A stretch of DNA of 64,000 nt, taken from contig VTFK01000443.1 of NCBI GenBank assembly GCA_009617715.1, positions 62,001 to 126,000 on the forward strand, written 5' to 3'. Shown here piece after piece: positions 27,001-42,000 of the stretch (within the stretch, counting starts at the first letter, position 1; the number at the start of each line of letters is the position of its first letter). Below the pieces are notes generated by a model. The model saw nothing but the letters and a program-made list of their open reading frames with translations, was not told the DNA's origin and ran no database searches. The translations under genes were made by a program, and so were the position numbers. This DNA comes from Plectrocnemia conspersa (Eukaryota; Arthropoda; Insecta; Trichoptera; Polycentropodidae).

Positions 27001-30000
27001 TTAACTACTCAAATTCCAAATAGTAAATTATAAAATATTTTAATATACTAATTTATTCATAAAGTTATTAAGGATCGAAAAATACAGTTTAGATAATAAT
27101 TATATAGTATTTCTATATTATTATTAAAATTTATTTTGATTTTAAAAATAACAGAGAATTAAATGCATCGCATTTTAAATATGTTGTTTTATTTTTAAAA
27201 TACTTCTGCATATTCTAAAAAAAATACCATAATAAATTATTTTATACAGACTTGAAAATAAACATTAATTGTATCGATTAAAAGAAAAATAACACTAGGC
27301 ATCGAGAAAGACCACAGCTTCATTATATTAAATCGGAATTTATTAAATTTCGGCAATTAAAATGTGTTTTTTATATTCTTAATTAAATTGCATAATCGTG
27401 TTTTTTACAGTATTTTGAGTTGAAGATTATTAAAAAAAAACTGCAGAAAATATGCACTATTCGTTTTTATTCTAGACATTTAGAGACTATAACTGATTTT
27501 AAAATTATGCATAGAAAAAAAAACAAATAATTATGACTGTTTTACTAAATAAAAAACTGTGCCTATTTGAAATGTTATCATAAGAAGATAAATTTTGAAA
27601 AATAAAGAGACACAATGGGCTGTTGATACTACAGCGGCACACCAGAAAATAATTGACTACCTGCGTTGTTGAATACACAATAAATTTTTACAGTAGCAAT
27701 ATTCATATAGATAGAAATTTTCACTATAAAAATTAACAAATATTCGATTGGAGTTTGAAGTTGTATTAAAATAAAATTATGTAACTATTTAAAAAAACAA
27801 ATAACTCAATGACTTTCATGAGTTTAAAAGCTTCGGAAAACTAGTATGAATGCCAAAATATGCTTTACATCTTTCATGGAAAAATATAAAAAATATATAT
27901 TATATATATATATGTAACACTTGAAAAAAGGCTAATATTCATAACAAATACTAATATTCCTACAATAAAACAATTTTATTTTATTTTTTCTAAAAATATA
28001 ACATTGGTAAATATATGTTATAGCAAACGATGCTGGATTGTTTTTATATAATATTTTAAGGCTAAAACATTTTCTGTTTTTCCTGATTTTTTTCTTGTTA
28101 CATAATTTGAGTCATAATTAAACGGCCGTGATTATATTTTCGAAGCATTCCTTCCTCGATGAAGTCATAATATAGCCCAATTAACATAATCTTGTACATT
28201 ATTTGAACAAACGAACTACCTTGATCCTTCCACACGTGTCGGCTAATAAGGCAATATGAAGCATGTGGGATGCGAGCGACCTCGATGCATTTTTTTGAAT
28301 CAGTACAACTAAAAACTAACATGTAAATAATTTTCTACATATCGATCAACGCCTCTCTTTACAAAGGATTAGTGATTGATTATATATCTATCTATACGAA
28401 CGATTAGAAAGTCGCATTACTTCACGTATACGCAAATACACGAAAATGCTATTAAAGAATCGGAATCGAACTGGTCATGTCGTTTCCTTTGTGTCACTCT
28501 TTGTCCTAATGGACAAAAGACGTCGATTAGGACAATGAGTACCTATGTACAATCGTTCTTTTTTATGGGTATGTAGTTAACAAGGACACGCATGGGAAAA
28601 CTGACCCGATTGTCGTTCTGGGGAAAGTTCAGTGGGAAAAATTCACAGATAATGATCGCGGGCGGTATATCACGTATGGCACGTGAAAATTGATATGGAC
28701 CATAATTGTTAGTTTTGGGTATATGGTAAAAGTAATTGTAGTGTTTTTGGAAACACTGCAGTATAAGCTGTAATTGAACGTACAGATAAAAGATCCTAAG
28801 TCGGATACGTTAAATTGACAAATCAGTATATTTATAATATAATATACTATCAAATAAACAGACTATACAAAAATGTGATGGTAATACTTATTATCATGCA
28901 ATGAGATTTAAAGACTAATGTGCATGAAAGTGGCTTGATTATTATATTAATGATATTTAGAATAGACTGCATTGAAACGCAATGAGTGTATAAAATCATA
29001 GTTATTAGAAAATAATATAATACTAATTTTGTATAATATGTAACTTGTTATAAATAATATACAAGTTACAAATTAATAGCATAATATTCATATTATAATT
29101 GTTTTTAAATATAGTGTCCATTTAATTAAAAATATATTTCTAGCCATTAAGAAAGTCGACAGCTTTATAATAATTATTTGTAAATATGAGTGATTTCTGG
29201 AATTTCGGCAAAAAAACAAATACTTTTTTTCCGGCTTTTAAATGTTAGTTAATGGCGGTTAGAACTAACATAAATATAAGAACATTACATTGTTCGTTGA
29301 AGCGTATAGTTTTCAATCAATGTAATAAATTATTTGTTGGTTTAATTGTTATAAATGTTTTTAACTGAAACACTGGTCTTTAAAATATCAAGTTGCAATT
29401 CAGAAGTTTAAGAATTGCTTGTAAATGTAAAGGGTGCTTCTTTGACATCCAGAGTTTTTAATTCCATCATAAGAAAATGGACTCGAAAAAAATATATTGC
29501 CAATCATTAAAAATTTAATTTGATCTATAAATTCTATTTTTATTGCATATAATTTTTTATACCAAATGAATCTAAATCTTTTAAAATGTACGAATAATTT
29601 TATAATAGGTGGTAAATATTCGATTTGGAAACCTAATAAGTTAAATAATCTTCATATGCAGGTATTATTTTCTTACAACAGAAAACCATGTTTATTTATT
29701 TAAAAAATAAAGAATTACAAAAAAAAAATATAACGCCCAATTAAACATAGTATATTTTTTTTATTAAAATTTAATAAAGTCTCGAGTATCGTCGTATTAG
29801 ATTTTAATATAAGAAAAACACTTTTAATATTTTTTTTAATAGAAAAAAACTTGATATCAATTATTGTTTGATATAATGGAAACAAGCACAATACTGGTAG
29901 ATAGGGACAGGCGATACAGAATGACTCACGCACTTATGTATGTCATCAACGACGGGAATACCATTATTATATATCTATTCTAAATGTTATGTTATAAATA

Positions 30001-33000
30001 TATCTACAGAATATGCATTGTATAATATTGAAATGCGCTGGGATATTAGCCCTTTGTTTGCTGAACCTTTTGTGATTACTTTCCTAATATCGATATGTTA
30101 CATATTAAAAAAATATTATTTTTTACTGAAAAAGATATTTTACAATTCATGAAAAATGTACCCAAAATTTTATTATTCGGCAATTTTCGTTAATGTAGCA
30201 AATGATTTTGGCAATTAACAGGTTAATAGACTGGAGATATTGAGTCGATATTTTAATTAATAACTTATATTTGCTGCTATGAATCAAACCCTTTAAATAG
30301 TATTGTATATATTTTTTGCATTTAAATGTTATAAAAGAAAGATAATAATGTAGCATTTAATATAATGTTTTTTTTTTGTAAATCCATTAAAATATTATAC
30401 TATTTTTTTCAACACTGAAAAGTAAAAACCATTACTTATGAAAATGTATATGTTTAGATTAATGAAATATAGTAGTGAGGTTTTTGACTATTTAAATGTT
30501 AAAGGATAATTAAAAATAAAATATAGAACAGGAATTTTTGTAATACATATTTTGTACAATTACAAATTTGATCTTGAAATTCTGATTGTTTAAAAATATA
30601 TTTAATAAAAAAACTTAAATATATAAATTTAAACAATAAATATAAGGTTTTTCTATCATCTATTCTTCTTCTTCATAAACAATAAAACATTTTTAATAAG
30701 TTAATTAAAATTAAGTATAGCAAGACTATTTTTTACATTGAAAATTACGCATTGAAAAATAATTCTGATTATACGACTATGGCACTATTAATAAGTAAAA
30801 TAATCTGAAACTAGAATGATGATTCAAGTTTCGAGCTATTAGTCTAATCTAATCGTAAAATAATAAAATAAATATTTAAACATTACAAAACACATTTAAA
30901 GAACAATGAATAATATTCTCAGATATGTCGCATTTTTCCAATAATCAAGGAGCGGCGTAACAAAACCGACAAATAAAATTTTACGTCGAGTATCAAAATT
31001 AAATAAAATTAATACACATACAATACACAATTTTGATTATTTATGGATATATCGCTTTTTGTTCCGCCACTCCTGAAACCATCCATTCATTGTCTCTCCA
31101 CGCACATACACACACAAAAACATTGTACGTACTCATTATGCGTATTGTTTCGAATCGATAATAACAATAAGCGAGAGCGTTTTATATCTGTGAATGCATT
31201 ATCCAAAAGCACGTGGCGTTTTTAAAGGTTTTTTAAGTGATTTAATTACAAGCTAGGGTCAAAGGGTTGCGGTCTCCCTCTCGGTTCTCAAACCGAAACG
31301 GCACGAACGACGAAACGCGACCGAAGAGTTCGATGAAGCGAGTGAAACTGGTGAAGCGGCAATAGTCGATCCGCCGTGACGCTGGCTGGTGAGGAGTAGG
31401 AGAAGGGAGAGAACATCTCCGACGCGAACTTTTAGGACAGGATGGACGACAGGTAAAAATCAACGACTGGAAGTGGAATTGTGGAAACTTATTCTTCGGG
31501 GCTATTTTTAAACACATTATATTTAAGAAATAAAAAATATTTTTTTAAGCTTTAACTGCATTACTTAAAGTGTAAAGACCTATTTCTGTATACTTTACAT
31601 TATTCATGCAGTGCATCAAAACATTTTTTTGAATGAGTTTATCGATGATAACCGATGGCCTTCCACTCCTTGTTTATCACGAATGTCACTGCGCGCAGTT
31701 TTAAATTAACGACACTATTCATAATCGTTATTGCAATGGACAGAAACAATTTGGGATATGAATTTTAGCAGAAGTTTATCCTTTCGCTCACAACAGCGTT
31801 TCTGTGACTGAAGCCTGATCCTACTCTTCCACGTCATGTGGACCTTAGCGGAAACAGTAGTGCTGCCAACCGGTAAAAAAAATATTAACATTTTATCTTT
31901 ATTTTTTTCTTCAACACAATTTTTTAAATGGTTTAAATAACAAAATGAGTAATTTTAAATTGCAGGCTATTTTTAAAAGCGCACATAAACTTATGGTTTG
32001 ATTTAGCGACAAATATCAAATAATTTTGATTTTAATAATAGTCATAATTATATGGCTACTAATATAAAATATATTTACTATTTGTTGTAAAAAAAAAACA
32101 TTTTTTAAATTTTTATTTTAAAACGATTTTTAAATAAAAATTTAAAAAAATAAAAAAAAAACATATTTACTTCTATAATTTTTTCTCTATGATTTTTTTA
32201 CTTATTTTTAAATATATACCATTTTTGCTTTTTCCTTTAGGATTTTTATTGACGGAATTATAAGGGCAATTTTTATGGATATTTGATTAAACCAATCACA
32301 ACTACTGTAATCACAAAAATCGTTATATCCCATATACATATGAATCTCTTTGAATATGATCCCAAAAAAAAAGTTTTTTACTATAATTTTTTATTAAGTG
32401 TTTCCCATTTTTATTTTTTTTTATGTAGGATTTAGTTCAATAAAAATTTTCATTACGCTCCAGTTTGAAACAAGATGGCGAATCAGGCAAGCTAATGAAC
32501 GCATATAATATATTAATAACGTTTTTTTTTAAAAAACAATTATGGCGATACGATTAAACCATGACAGTTATCGTACCCTCAAAAACTGTAATTTCCCACA
32601 TAAATTATATAAAAGGTAAAAATACCGTCCAGCAAAGGCAAAGAATTAGATAGATTTCTGTGTATAAAACATTTTTTTTAAATACTCAAAATCAAACATA
32701 TTTGGCGGCAATATACAAACGCACGGGTTATTATTGGCTTACTCTCACTTTACCTGTGTCTTGAACCTCTCCCACTGCCCATGCAGTGTGTCCTGAGATA
32801 CTTTTTAGAGTGCACGCGTGTCACTGAAGATTTTTTGAAGATTAAACGTTAAAAAGTACACGCGAATACTATAAGATCGCTTTATTACAAATTTATGCCT
32901 CGATTTATGTGTAAATCGGTGGGATAAGTGTATCATAAAATATTTTGGATCTCTTTTTAATAAAAGATTACCATTGATTATATTTAAAGAAAGTGCTAGA

Positions 33001-36000
33001 TGTTACTTTAATGCAAAACTGTTTAAATATATTTTGTTGATTTCAGCGTTAATACAGTTAAAAAAATCTGGACTCTTTTCCTTTTTCTTATATGATTTAA
33101 GTTTTTTTATAATATATTTTTAATATCAACAGTACAGACGGTCTCACAATTCAAACATTACTAATCAAATAACACTTGATTAGTATTACTTGGGGTTCAA
33201 TACCCGACAAAGACGTCCAACAAAACAATTCGGTTGGTCATCGTTCAATTATGATTTTCCGGATATCCCAATTGTCAAAAGTGATGGTTAAAATGATTCC
33301 TCATAAAAAATAATTTAATACATCATACAATAATTGATACACATCATTCGAATGCATTTAATGGCAAAAACCATAACGATGGTTTTAAGTTGCTTTTGCA
33401 TTCACTTATATGATAACATTTAAAACAATATAAGCCATTGTAGCATAATTATTATAAATAGTATCACATTCATACACACGAGGCATCATTACAAGTTACT
33501 GAGATAAAGGTATCATGAATGCGTAAGTATTATCATTATAATGGTACATCACTGATGTAGCTGTTTAAAAACAGTTTTTCTATCAAAACAAGTATGGCTT
33601 ATGTCTTTAGCATTCGTTGCACTTGTAATTTAATTCAGACGTACATACAATATAGTTATTAATAATAACCTTTAGATTGCATAGAAACGCCAATATGAAT
33701 GTCAAAAGCAATATCAAGGTTCACAACTGCATTCCAACAATAATAGACTAGCACAAGATTTAGCATATCCTATATTTATAAAAAAGTAGACTGTACATAC
33801 ATGCCAAAATGAATTAAACATTTACGAAGCGAGTGATTGTGAGCGAAAGTTAATGAAAGAAAAAAGTATGTCGCGTGTTAAAAAATCCTTAAAACTCAAT
33901 ATTGTTGAATCAGTCGTAAAACGAGGCTAATTCAACAGTAAAACGCGATGATGATTTGTCCGAAGAATCTTGATGATTTGTGACGATTCGTCTCGGTTGC
34001 TTACTGGTTTTCGTTTTGCGCCATTTTAGATTTTCTCCAGTGAAAATCGCGTGTCGTTGTCGACACCGGACTATTATGTTGTTAAGACCGTGTTATTTAA
34101 TTTGTGTGTATATTTTTATACATATTGAAAGTGCAATTAAGTGGTTACAGCTCACCGTCATTTACGCGAGTTAATATAAGAGGAGATAATGTGATGTTAT
34201 TGCCATGAGAGTTACGCACACTTATCGATAAATTATTATACATTTCTACAATCCTATAATATTGCATAGAAGATTTGAATAATACGAGATGTAAATCAAA
34301 CTTAAACTTTCAATAATTTATTAAAAATATTTATAATAAGTCATGTCACTATTCATAAGATATAATAAGCAAAATAGCAGCTGTTTTTATAGCTTTACTG
34401 ATTTTATTGATTTAAATGAAAAACTTAGTTTGTTGAGAATATAATAAAAAAATCTTAAAAAAAAGATAAGATTATATTTAATACCAATCATTTTTTGGAA
34501 CTTTGTGAATCGATAATGAGCATTTTAAAATTTAGTGACCAATACACTGTAATTAATTAAATATACATTAAGTGATTATACATAATGTGATTACAAATTA
34601 GTTCTGAGTATTTTTTTCATTGTAGTGAAATGATAAAATTTGCAGAAAATTAGATTAATGATTAATAAAAAATCAGCGTTGGGCTTTGATTATAAAAATA
34701 ATTATTGTAGCTTAATACTTTCCATATGTTTACTATAATATATATAAAAATATATAATATAACCAAAGACTGCTCCTCTATTGAGATGCATATATATATA
34801 TATTGATATGGATTGGTACTACGAAAGAAACATGTGTGTAACTGCGAATGATGAAATAATAGAACAACATGAGATGGTCAGAATTAACGTTTATTTTCGA
34901 GAAAAATGACAAATCGATAATTTTAATTTCTCGCGAAAATTGCTGATTTTAAAAAATTTTCAGAGCCTTTTTTGCAAAAAATGAAATTTGTACGAATATT
35001 TGTAAATGTTTTACAACAGCTGCATTTTTCATATCGCTGCATAAGAAAGGGTGAGTCAGTGCCTAATGTTTAAAAATATGCATGTTTTCTTGGAAGATTA
35101 TTGAGGTTAAGAATATGTATAAACGGTATAAAAATGTTGACGATTTTCTCAAATACTATAATCAGCTTTATTTTTGCTTTGGTAATTTAAAAATAAAATA
35201 ATAATCAGATGAGAAGAAACGGCTCCGCGTGGGAATCGTCAAATTGTAAAAATGTATGGGGGGCTTTTTACAGTGTTTTTATTTTTATATTAAAAATGTA
35301 AAACATCAAAAGCTGTTGTTTTCAATTTTTTTATATGAGTTGGGTATAAATATGGAAGAGCAAAATTCTTTCGTAACTCGACACTTTGTAATCAATCGAA
35401 GTAGATCCATTCTGATCCTTCGAATATTTGCGTACATTATAACAAATCAACATCCTATTGAACTTTGTTCTTTTAAACGATGATCCAGTTCTCTGTTCAT
35501 CAATAATATACTATTATTATAATCACATAATATATATTACAGATTTTTTTTTTTGAGAAAATATAGTATTTATCAAAAAAATATCAAGAAACCAGTATAC
35601 CCAGCCAGAACCACGTTTATAATAATGTAAAGCATTACATGTTGTACGTGTCTCGTTTTATTCTGACAGCAAATGTTGCACTGTTGTGTATGGCCTGAAT
35701 ATAAATAGATCTGAGTCCTTTGAAATGTGGAAATAAGGATTTAGTAGACTAAGCGTATAAGAAACGACTCAGTACTGTACTCAAAAATAGCTTGGATAAA
35801 TAACACGAAGGCCAAGATTTTTAATAGAAAAGACAAACTGTATCGGAAAGAAAAGCTTGCAAAAAAAATATGTCAGTGCCGACAATTGCAGGAAAATAAT
35901 ATCAGCAACCAAGTGTTTCTTTGGTCTGCAGATACTTGAAAAGCACCCGTATATCTAGAAGAATTGAAACAAGTCTAAATAATACTATTAAGACCAGTCC

Positions 36001-39000
36001 TAGTATACGGGCGTGAGATAAGGACACTCAATAGTTGCAGGCTTTCAATCAAAGGGTCTTAAAGAAGATTTTGGGACTATTTTTAGGACGGTAATTTGCG
36101 TCGTTGGTATAATAAAACAAGGAAGTATGCGAGTTTTATCAGAAGCCTGATGTCGTCAAGTATATTAAAGAACAGCGTCTCAGGTGGCCGGACATTTGTT
36201 CTGTAAAACCGATTCGAAACCTGCAAAGCGACTAACTTTTTATATGCTTGAAGATAAGAATTTATAGTGAGTAACTACCAATTTATCGACATTTTTATTT
36301 ACAATATTTAGTTTAGCTCATCTTTTAATGTTGGCCTAGTATTTTATTTAAAGGTCATCTATATATCAACGTCTAAAGATTAGATGAAAATTTTAATTTA
36401 ATCATCAATCATCGCACTCGCACCTCTCATGACATTTATGAAATCTTCTGCACATGCTTCACTAATTAATTTACTCTAAATTGACCATGACACCTTTGAG
36501 CTTGGTACACAAACACACCTTACACGTGAAGCCTTCGCCGTAATTCGAAGGTACTTCTAGCCCTACGTGTGTATTGTAGGTAGATAACAAATCCGTTTTA
36601 GCACTGGTACGCGATTTCTACGAACTGCAGGGCACTAAACTGGTTAGGAAGCGTTGGAAATTCAACTATTCAATCGGCGAGCATGAAAATGTGTTCAGAA
36701 ACCCACGCCACCAGATTCCATCTGTATGAGTGCATATATGTGTATTTGCTAAGAGTTGGTTGGTATCTCACTTTTCTCAAGCGGAGGAGCTGGTTTTGAG
36801 AACGAGACCGTTTATGGAAACGAGACTGTATGACCAACGGCTGTTGGCTATTGTGCCAAAAATGTTAGCGACCAATGAATTGGCGATGGTTTTAATTAAA
36901 ATATGTAATCTATATCGATATAATTTTTACAGGACTTAGGTAGCTTATTCATTATTCTGAATTGGCAGGACAATGAAAAAAGAAGAAGCTACTAGTCATC
37001 CAGTCGAGTTGGTAGATCTATTATGCTGCTGAAGCAGTCGATCCAAACTGTGAAGATATGTGTATATAATTTAAGCAATAATCCTGATATATACTTGTTA
37101 TTATAATAATTATTGTTTTATTAACATTAATTATTAATACTATTAAATGATATCTTAAATTTGTGTCACGTTTTTTGTACTTTATCTATTGAACCGTAAC
37201 GTTTGTTGATGAATTGAAACGTAATTGCCAGTTAGCTTGCGAAACTTTTACCATTTTTTTAGCTTTTAAAATGATTAACTTTAATACAAAATTTCTCTTA
37301 TTGTCTTGATTTTTTATTTTAATTTTATTTACATTTACCGACTAAACCATCAACATTGAACCGTTATGATACAATCGTTTTATGTCTATGTGCTCTTACA
37401 AGTTTTTTTATTATCTTCCGATGCACCGAAATAAATCGATTTCACACAAGAACACTTCCAATACCACAAATTCACACGGAGACTACCATACAATTGCTCA
37501 AATTACCGTTTATTACTACACACTCGTAACATTATATCCCATAACAATTATTATATCATCGTTTAACGAAAGTTACCGTTTTCACATCTCAATACTTGAA
37601 TATAATTCGTTAATTAGAGCCGCCAAAGCTAGTTGAAATTAAGGTTAATGCACACACTCATGAATGTTATTACGTAACCAACACATTTTTACATAACACA
37701 TAAAACGGACTGGTTTAACTGTCTCACTCAAAGATTAAAAATTATTGTATTTACATCAATATGGCACGCCCCTAACATGAAAAATGCCAGCGGTGATAAA
37801 AAGTAATTGATAGCAAATATTAACTTCTAATACTGTTATATTATACTTGTATTTAATAATAGTCATGTTATGTAAATTAGCATTAAATTGTATATATGAA
37901 TAAATATAAACATATGTTAAACTAGAGAAGATCTATAATTTTTCTGACTGAAATTGGTTCAAAGTGAAATAAATCTATACCAAGTTGCTAGATCTACAAC
38001 ACAAAATAAAACATTTGGATAAAAATAAAATTAAAATAAAGAAACTTGTGATATTCCCTAATTAGTTATATATGTAGATGTAGATACATATATTATATCA
38101 ATATCAGAAATACTTATGTATACATTGCACACGATTAGAAAATCAAATGAAGCGAAACGACTAAGAAACACTGACCTTGCTATGGACTGGCAATAAATCA
38201 TTGAGAAAGTAAAGAATGCAGTTAAAGTGCGTTATATAATGAAATACAAATATAGAGTTAACTTTTATTGTCAATATAAATTAATTTTAAAAATAAAAGT
38301 AAATAACATAAAAATACATAGATTTATTTGCAAGTAACGGTTCTATCAATTAAATTAAGAAAAATCTCAGAAATAGCTATAAGGTAAAGTCGAAGTTGAA
38401 AAAAAAAATTATTTTCACTCCTTCTTAACTTTTTGTGTTACTTGTAAATATAATGTGAACAGTATAAAAAGATTTTTGAAAGTTTATAAGAAAACAATAA
38501 ACTAAGACATTATCAACTGAACATTTCTATATAACTATCAATCAAAAAAATTCTTAATTAAAATATAATCTCTATCACCCTGAAACAGATAAGTAAAATA
38601 TTTTATTATCAGGGCCATACATAATATATAAAATCGAAATACTATTTTAACTAATCGAAGAGTATAGTCACTGTTAGTTTTATATAAACTAAAATAATAG
38701 TATGATTATTGCATTTCAACAGTTTTTATTAAATTTGAAACAGTTATAAAAAAATCATATGAAAACAATGCATTGATCGTTTATAAGAATTCGTTGATAT
38801 TCTTAAAGACGTGCTAGCCATTTATCGTCGTAGTCCGATAACGAATAATGTTAACATTAGACTGTATAATAATTTTAGATTAGGTTAATGCATCTTTGGG
38901 AAAGTTATTTAAATTTTATATTCATCATTTAAGTTAGATTAGTTTAGCTGTCTGTTAGTTTATGATAACAGGTACGATTTCAGTTAGAAATAAATTACAT

Positions 39001-42000
39001 GACAGTATCAATATTTTAATGGCGAGTTGGACCAGCTAGCATGTAAGTATACCAAAATTTTCTTTAGATGACCTCTTTAGAGCTATTGAATCAGACCGGC
39101 TAATTCATATCAATTATCACTTAAAAATATAATAAATATGGATCAAGTATGGAATCATTTTATTAAACGATATTTTCTTTATCTTCATATTATATAACAT
39201 CATTGAATCAAAGATCTGATCCATCGAAAGCTTTTTGTCTCTCATGAGCCCACGCTACACCCACATCCAAAAATATCACTAATGCAAAGCACGTTAACCT
39301 TAAAACACGCCAAAAACGTTTTGATTATCATACGCCAAATGTGAAAGGCTGACGATCCACAAATGGAAGTGAAGCGGAACCTCTAAAAATTATCATCCTG
39401 ACAATGCGTTCATTGGAATGATATTTAAACAAGGAAAATTATTATTTTAGTCTCTATCTCACTTCATTCTCGTGCATTCCAGTAATGACCATCGTTAGGA
39501 GATAATGCCTCTCATTTGCTAAATTATAACAGTCCATGCATGCAGTGAATGTTAATTTAGCTCATTCTACTCATATCAGATTGTTAACGGTTTATCGTGA
39601 AAGATTTTTTCCCAAACTACGTAAACACTTAGACGTTCATTGGTCACGGTTAAAGTCAAACCGTGACGGTCGTCAAGTGTATTTAGGCGTGATGAATGTT
39701 TGCATTATTTCGCCAGCAAAGTTACGTCTGACGCTTCCAAAATTAAGACTAATTACAATAACAACAAACGTGTATAAATTTTCCCATTCGTCCGTTGCGC
39801 AACGGCATTATTGTATCAATTGTATGAAATAAAGATTGTGAGAAACACCGTGTAAGTGCTTCCTTATCAAAATTCCTTTCGTTTATACAAAGACCCGATT
39901 TATTGAATAGTCGTATACTTTCACGAGGAGTGAGAGTAAACCGTGACACGGGCGACAAACCGTGTCAAATGTTATGCGACAACAGCCTTGATTAGTCACA
40001 CGGTATAGGCACAGTTCAAATGGTTTACCATATTAGGTACGACCCATTTTTATACGCATTTGATGCTTTAACTAAATATGCGCAATCTGCTGGCATTTAT
40101 AGGTAGAAGAATCTGCTGTTGAGACATGGCTGCAAATCTCGTTGAAGCAAAAAATATGATTTCCTATCGCAACTGTAAACATTAGACGTATAAAGAAACT
40201 TGATCGATTAACATTTCTAACATCTGGTGCCGATGTGAAAATTAAGAAGTTTGAGAATTGCTAGTTGTATCATAATATTATTTCAAATTTACATATACAC
40301 ATGTAATTATCATATCTAATATTTTTATTACAGTTTAAATACTAGGAATTTTATTTTGTATACATTTTATTACAATGTTTCCTTATAGTCGGACGAATAC
40401 ATACACATATTCCGTTATTTTATTTTTGTATCCCTCCAGTGTCTTTCTTTTACGAGCTTTAAAAGTTTTCGCAGAAAGTTGTATGTCCTTAAGCATTTCT
40501 TTAAAATACTAAAGGGTGGTGTAAACAATCAAACTATACTCGAGTAATTCCAGTTTTGGGTTCCGGAACGTTTTCGAGATTTTCCTCATACTCGTTATAA
40601 TCGATGTGTGAATTTCAATAAATAATTCTTTATAAAATACAACAAGACATACAAAACATTTAGGATGAGATTACTACTTCTTAAATTAATCAATTATATT
40701 TTTAATAGTAATTTTTAGACACGTATTTTTTTCAATTTTCGCATTTCGATTTTTTACATATATTACACAATTATCGCAGCTATTTAAAAAACAAAAATTT
40801 GCATGTAAATCAAGGTGAGATTAAAAAAGTAATTTTTCCCGAAAACACAAGATGAGTTAAAAAACCATAATTCATCAAAAAAATTGTAAAAAAAGTAATT
40901 TTGTAAAATTGTTCAAAATACGTTTATAATTATTTTATGTAATCTCTATCGCATGTAAACACATACTTTACTAATGTAATGTGAGGGATGATTTATTTCG
41001 CCACCAATATTATAATACATTGCTAGGAGAGGAGTACTGTGGAGGGTGATTTATTTATCCCACACTGCAGCTACACTGGTAACACTGACTGATGTAGCGG
41101 CGGTAGGAAGGAGGAAGGACGTGCTGGTTGGCGCCTCGTCCAACCGGCACCAACGTTAATTATTTAATTATGTACTTACTTAACCGTAAATATTTTTTTG
41201 CGGAGGGTAACCTACGTCTTATAGCCAACTCGCACAACATTAATCAGTATTTTTTAGAAAAGTGTAAAAAATCTAATCGTTAGTGTTTCAAACATTTTTT
41301 TAAATCTTGGGGAGCATGTTTTTTTTAACAAAATGTATAATTATTTCAATTTCATTCGCGCGTTTGTTATATTACTTAAAGTCATCAATGCAATTTTGTA
41401 ATATATTTTATGAAACTACGCTAATAAAATTACGGAAGTTTATGAAAATTGAAAAATAGAAAATAACTGATTTTATATTTTATTTTTACAATTAGCTTCC
41501 ATATACCTTATTAGCAAATGTAACACACTATAATTAATACATTTTTAAAATAAAAATATATAATAATTCCAATACTATTTATTTTTTGGTGTATTAGAGA
41601 TTAACTGACAACTGAACTCACAATCGAAACGACTCTTATGCCTACACTACACTCTCTGGAAGTTGTCCGAACCGAAGTTACAACTGAAGTCGGTCGAGAT
41701 CAACGACTTCGATTAAGCGCCCAAACTGTGAATGACGTCCGGACGGCGGCTTCTGTCACGTACAGCCGGCATATTTGCGCGCGATTGAAAAAAGTGCCAA
41801 ATAATTGCAATTTTTAAATTGTCATATTATTAAAACTACGCTACTGATAATTATAAAAGTTTGTGTGGGCACTTACCAATACAATATCAGTAAAAACTTT
41901 TCGGTCGTAAATATTAAATTTACGCAAAATCTTTGTCGGCTTTTGCAAAATGCCATAAGGCATAAAAATGATAGTTCAGTACACGAACACCACATCTGTG

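Noticed and set aside
33960..34174. GC-richer patch with a minus-strand ATGGCGCAAAACG and a CA|GTAAGC donor
   Set aside because: The donor phase (2) does not fit exon 11 or 12 of the GEF gene, so it could not be placed as another alternative first exon.
37382..37636. 84-codon plus-strand ORF
   Set aside because: Composition and residue use (Y, I, S, T, N) are those of random AT-rich DNA; no context.
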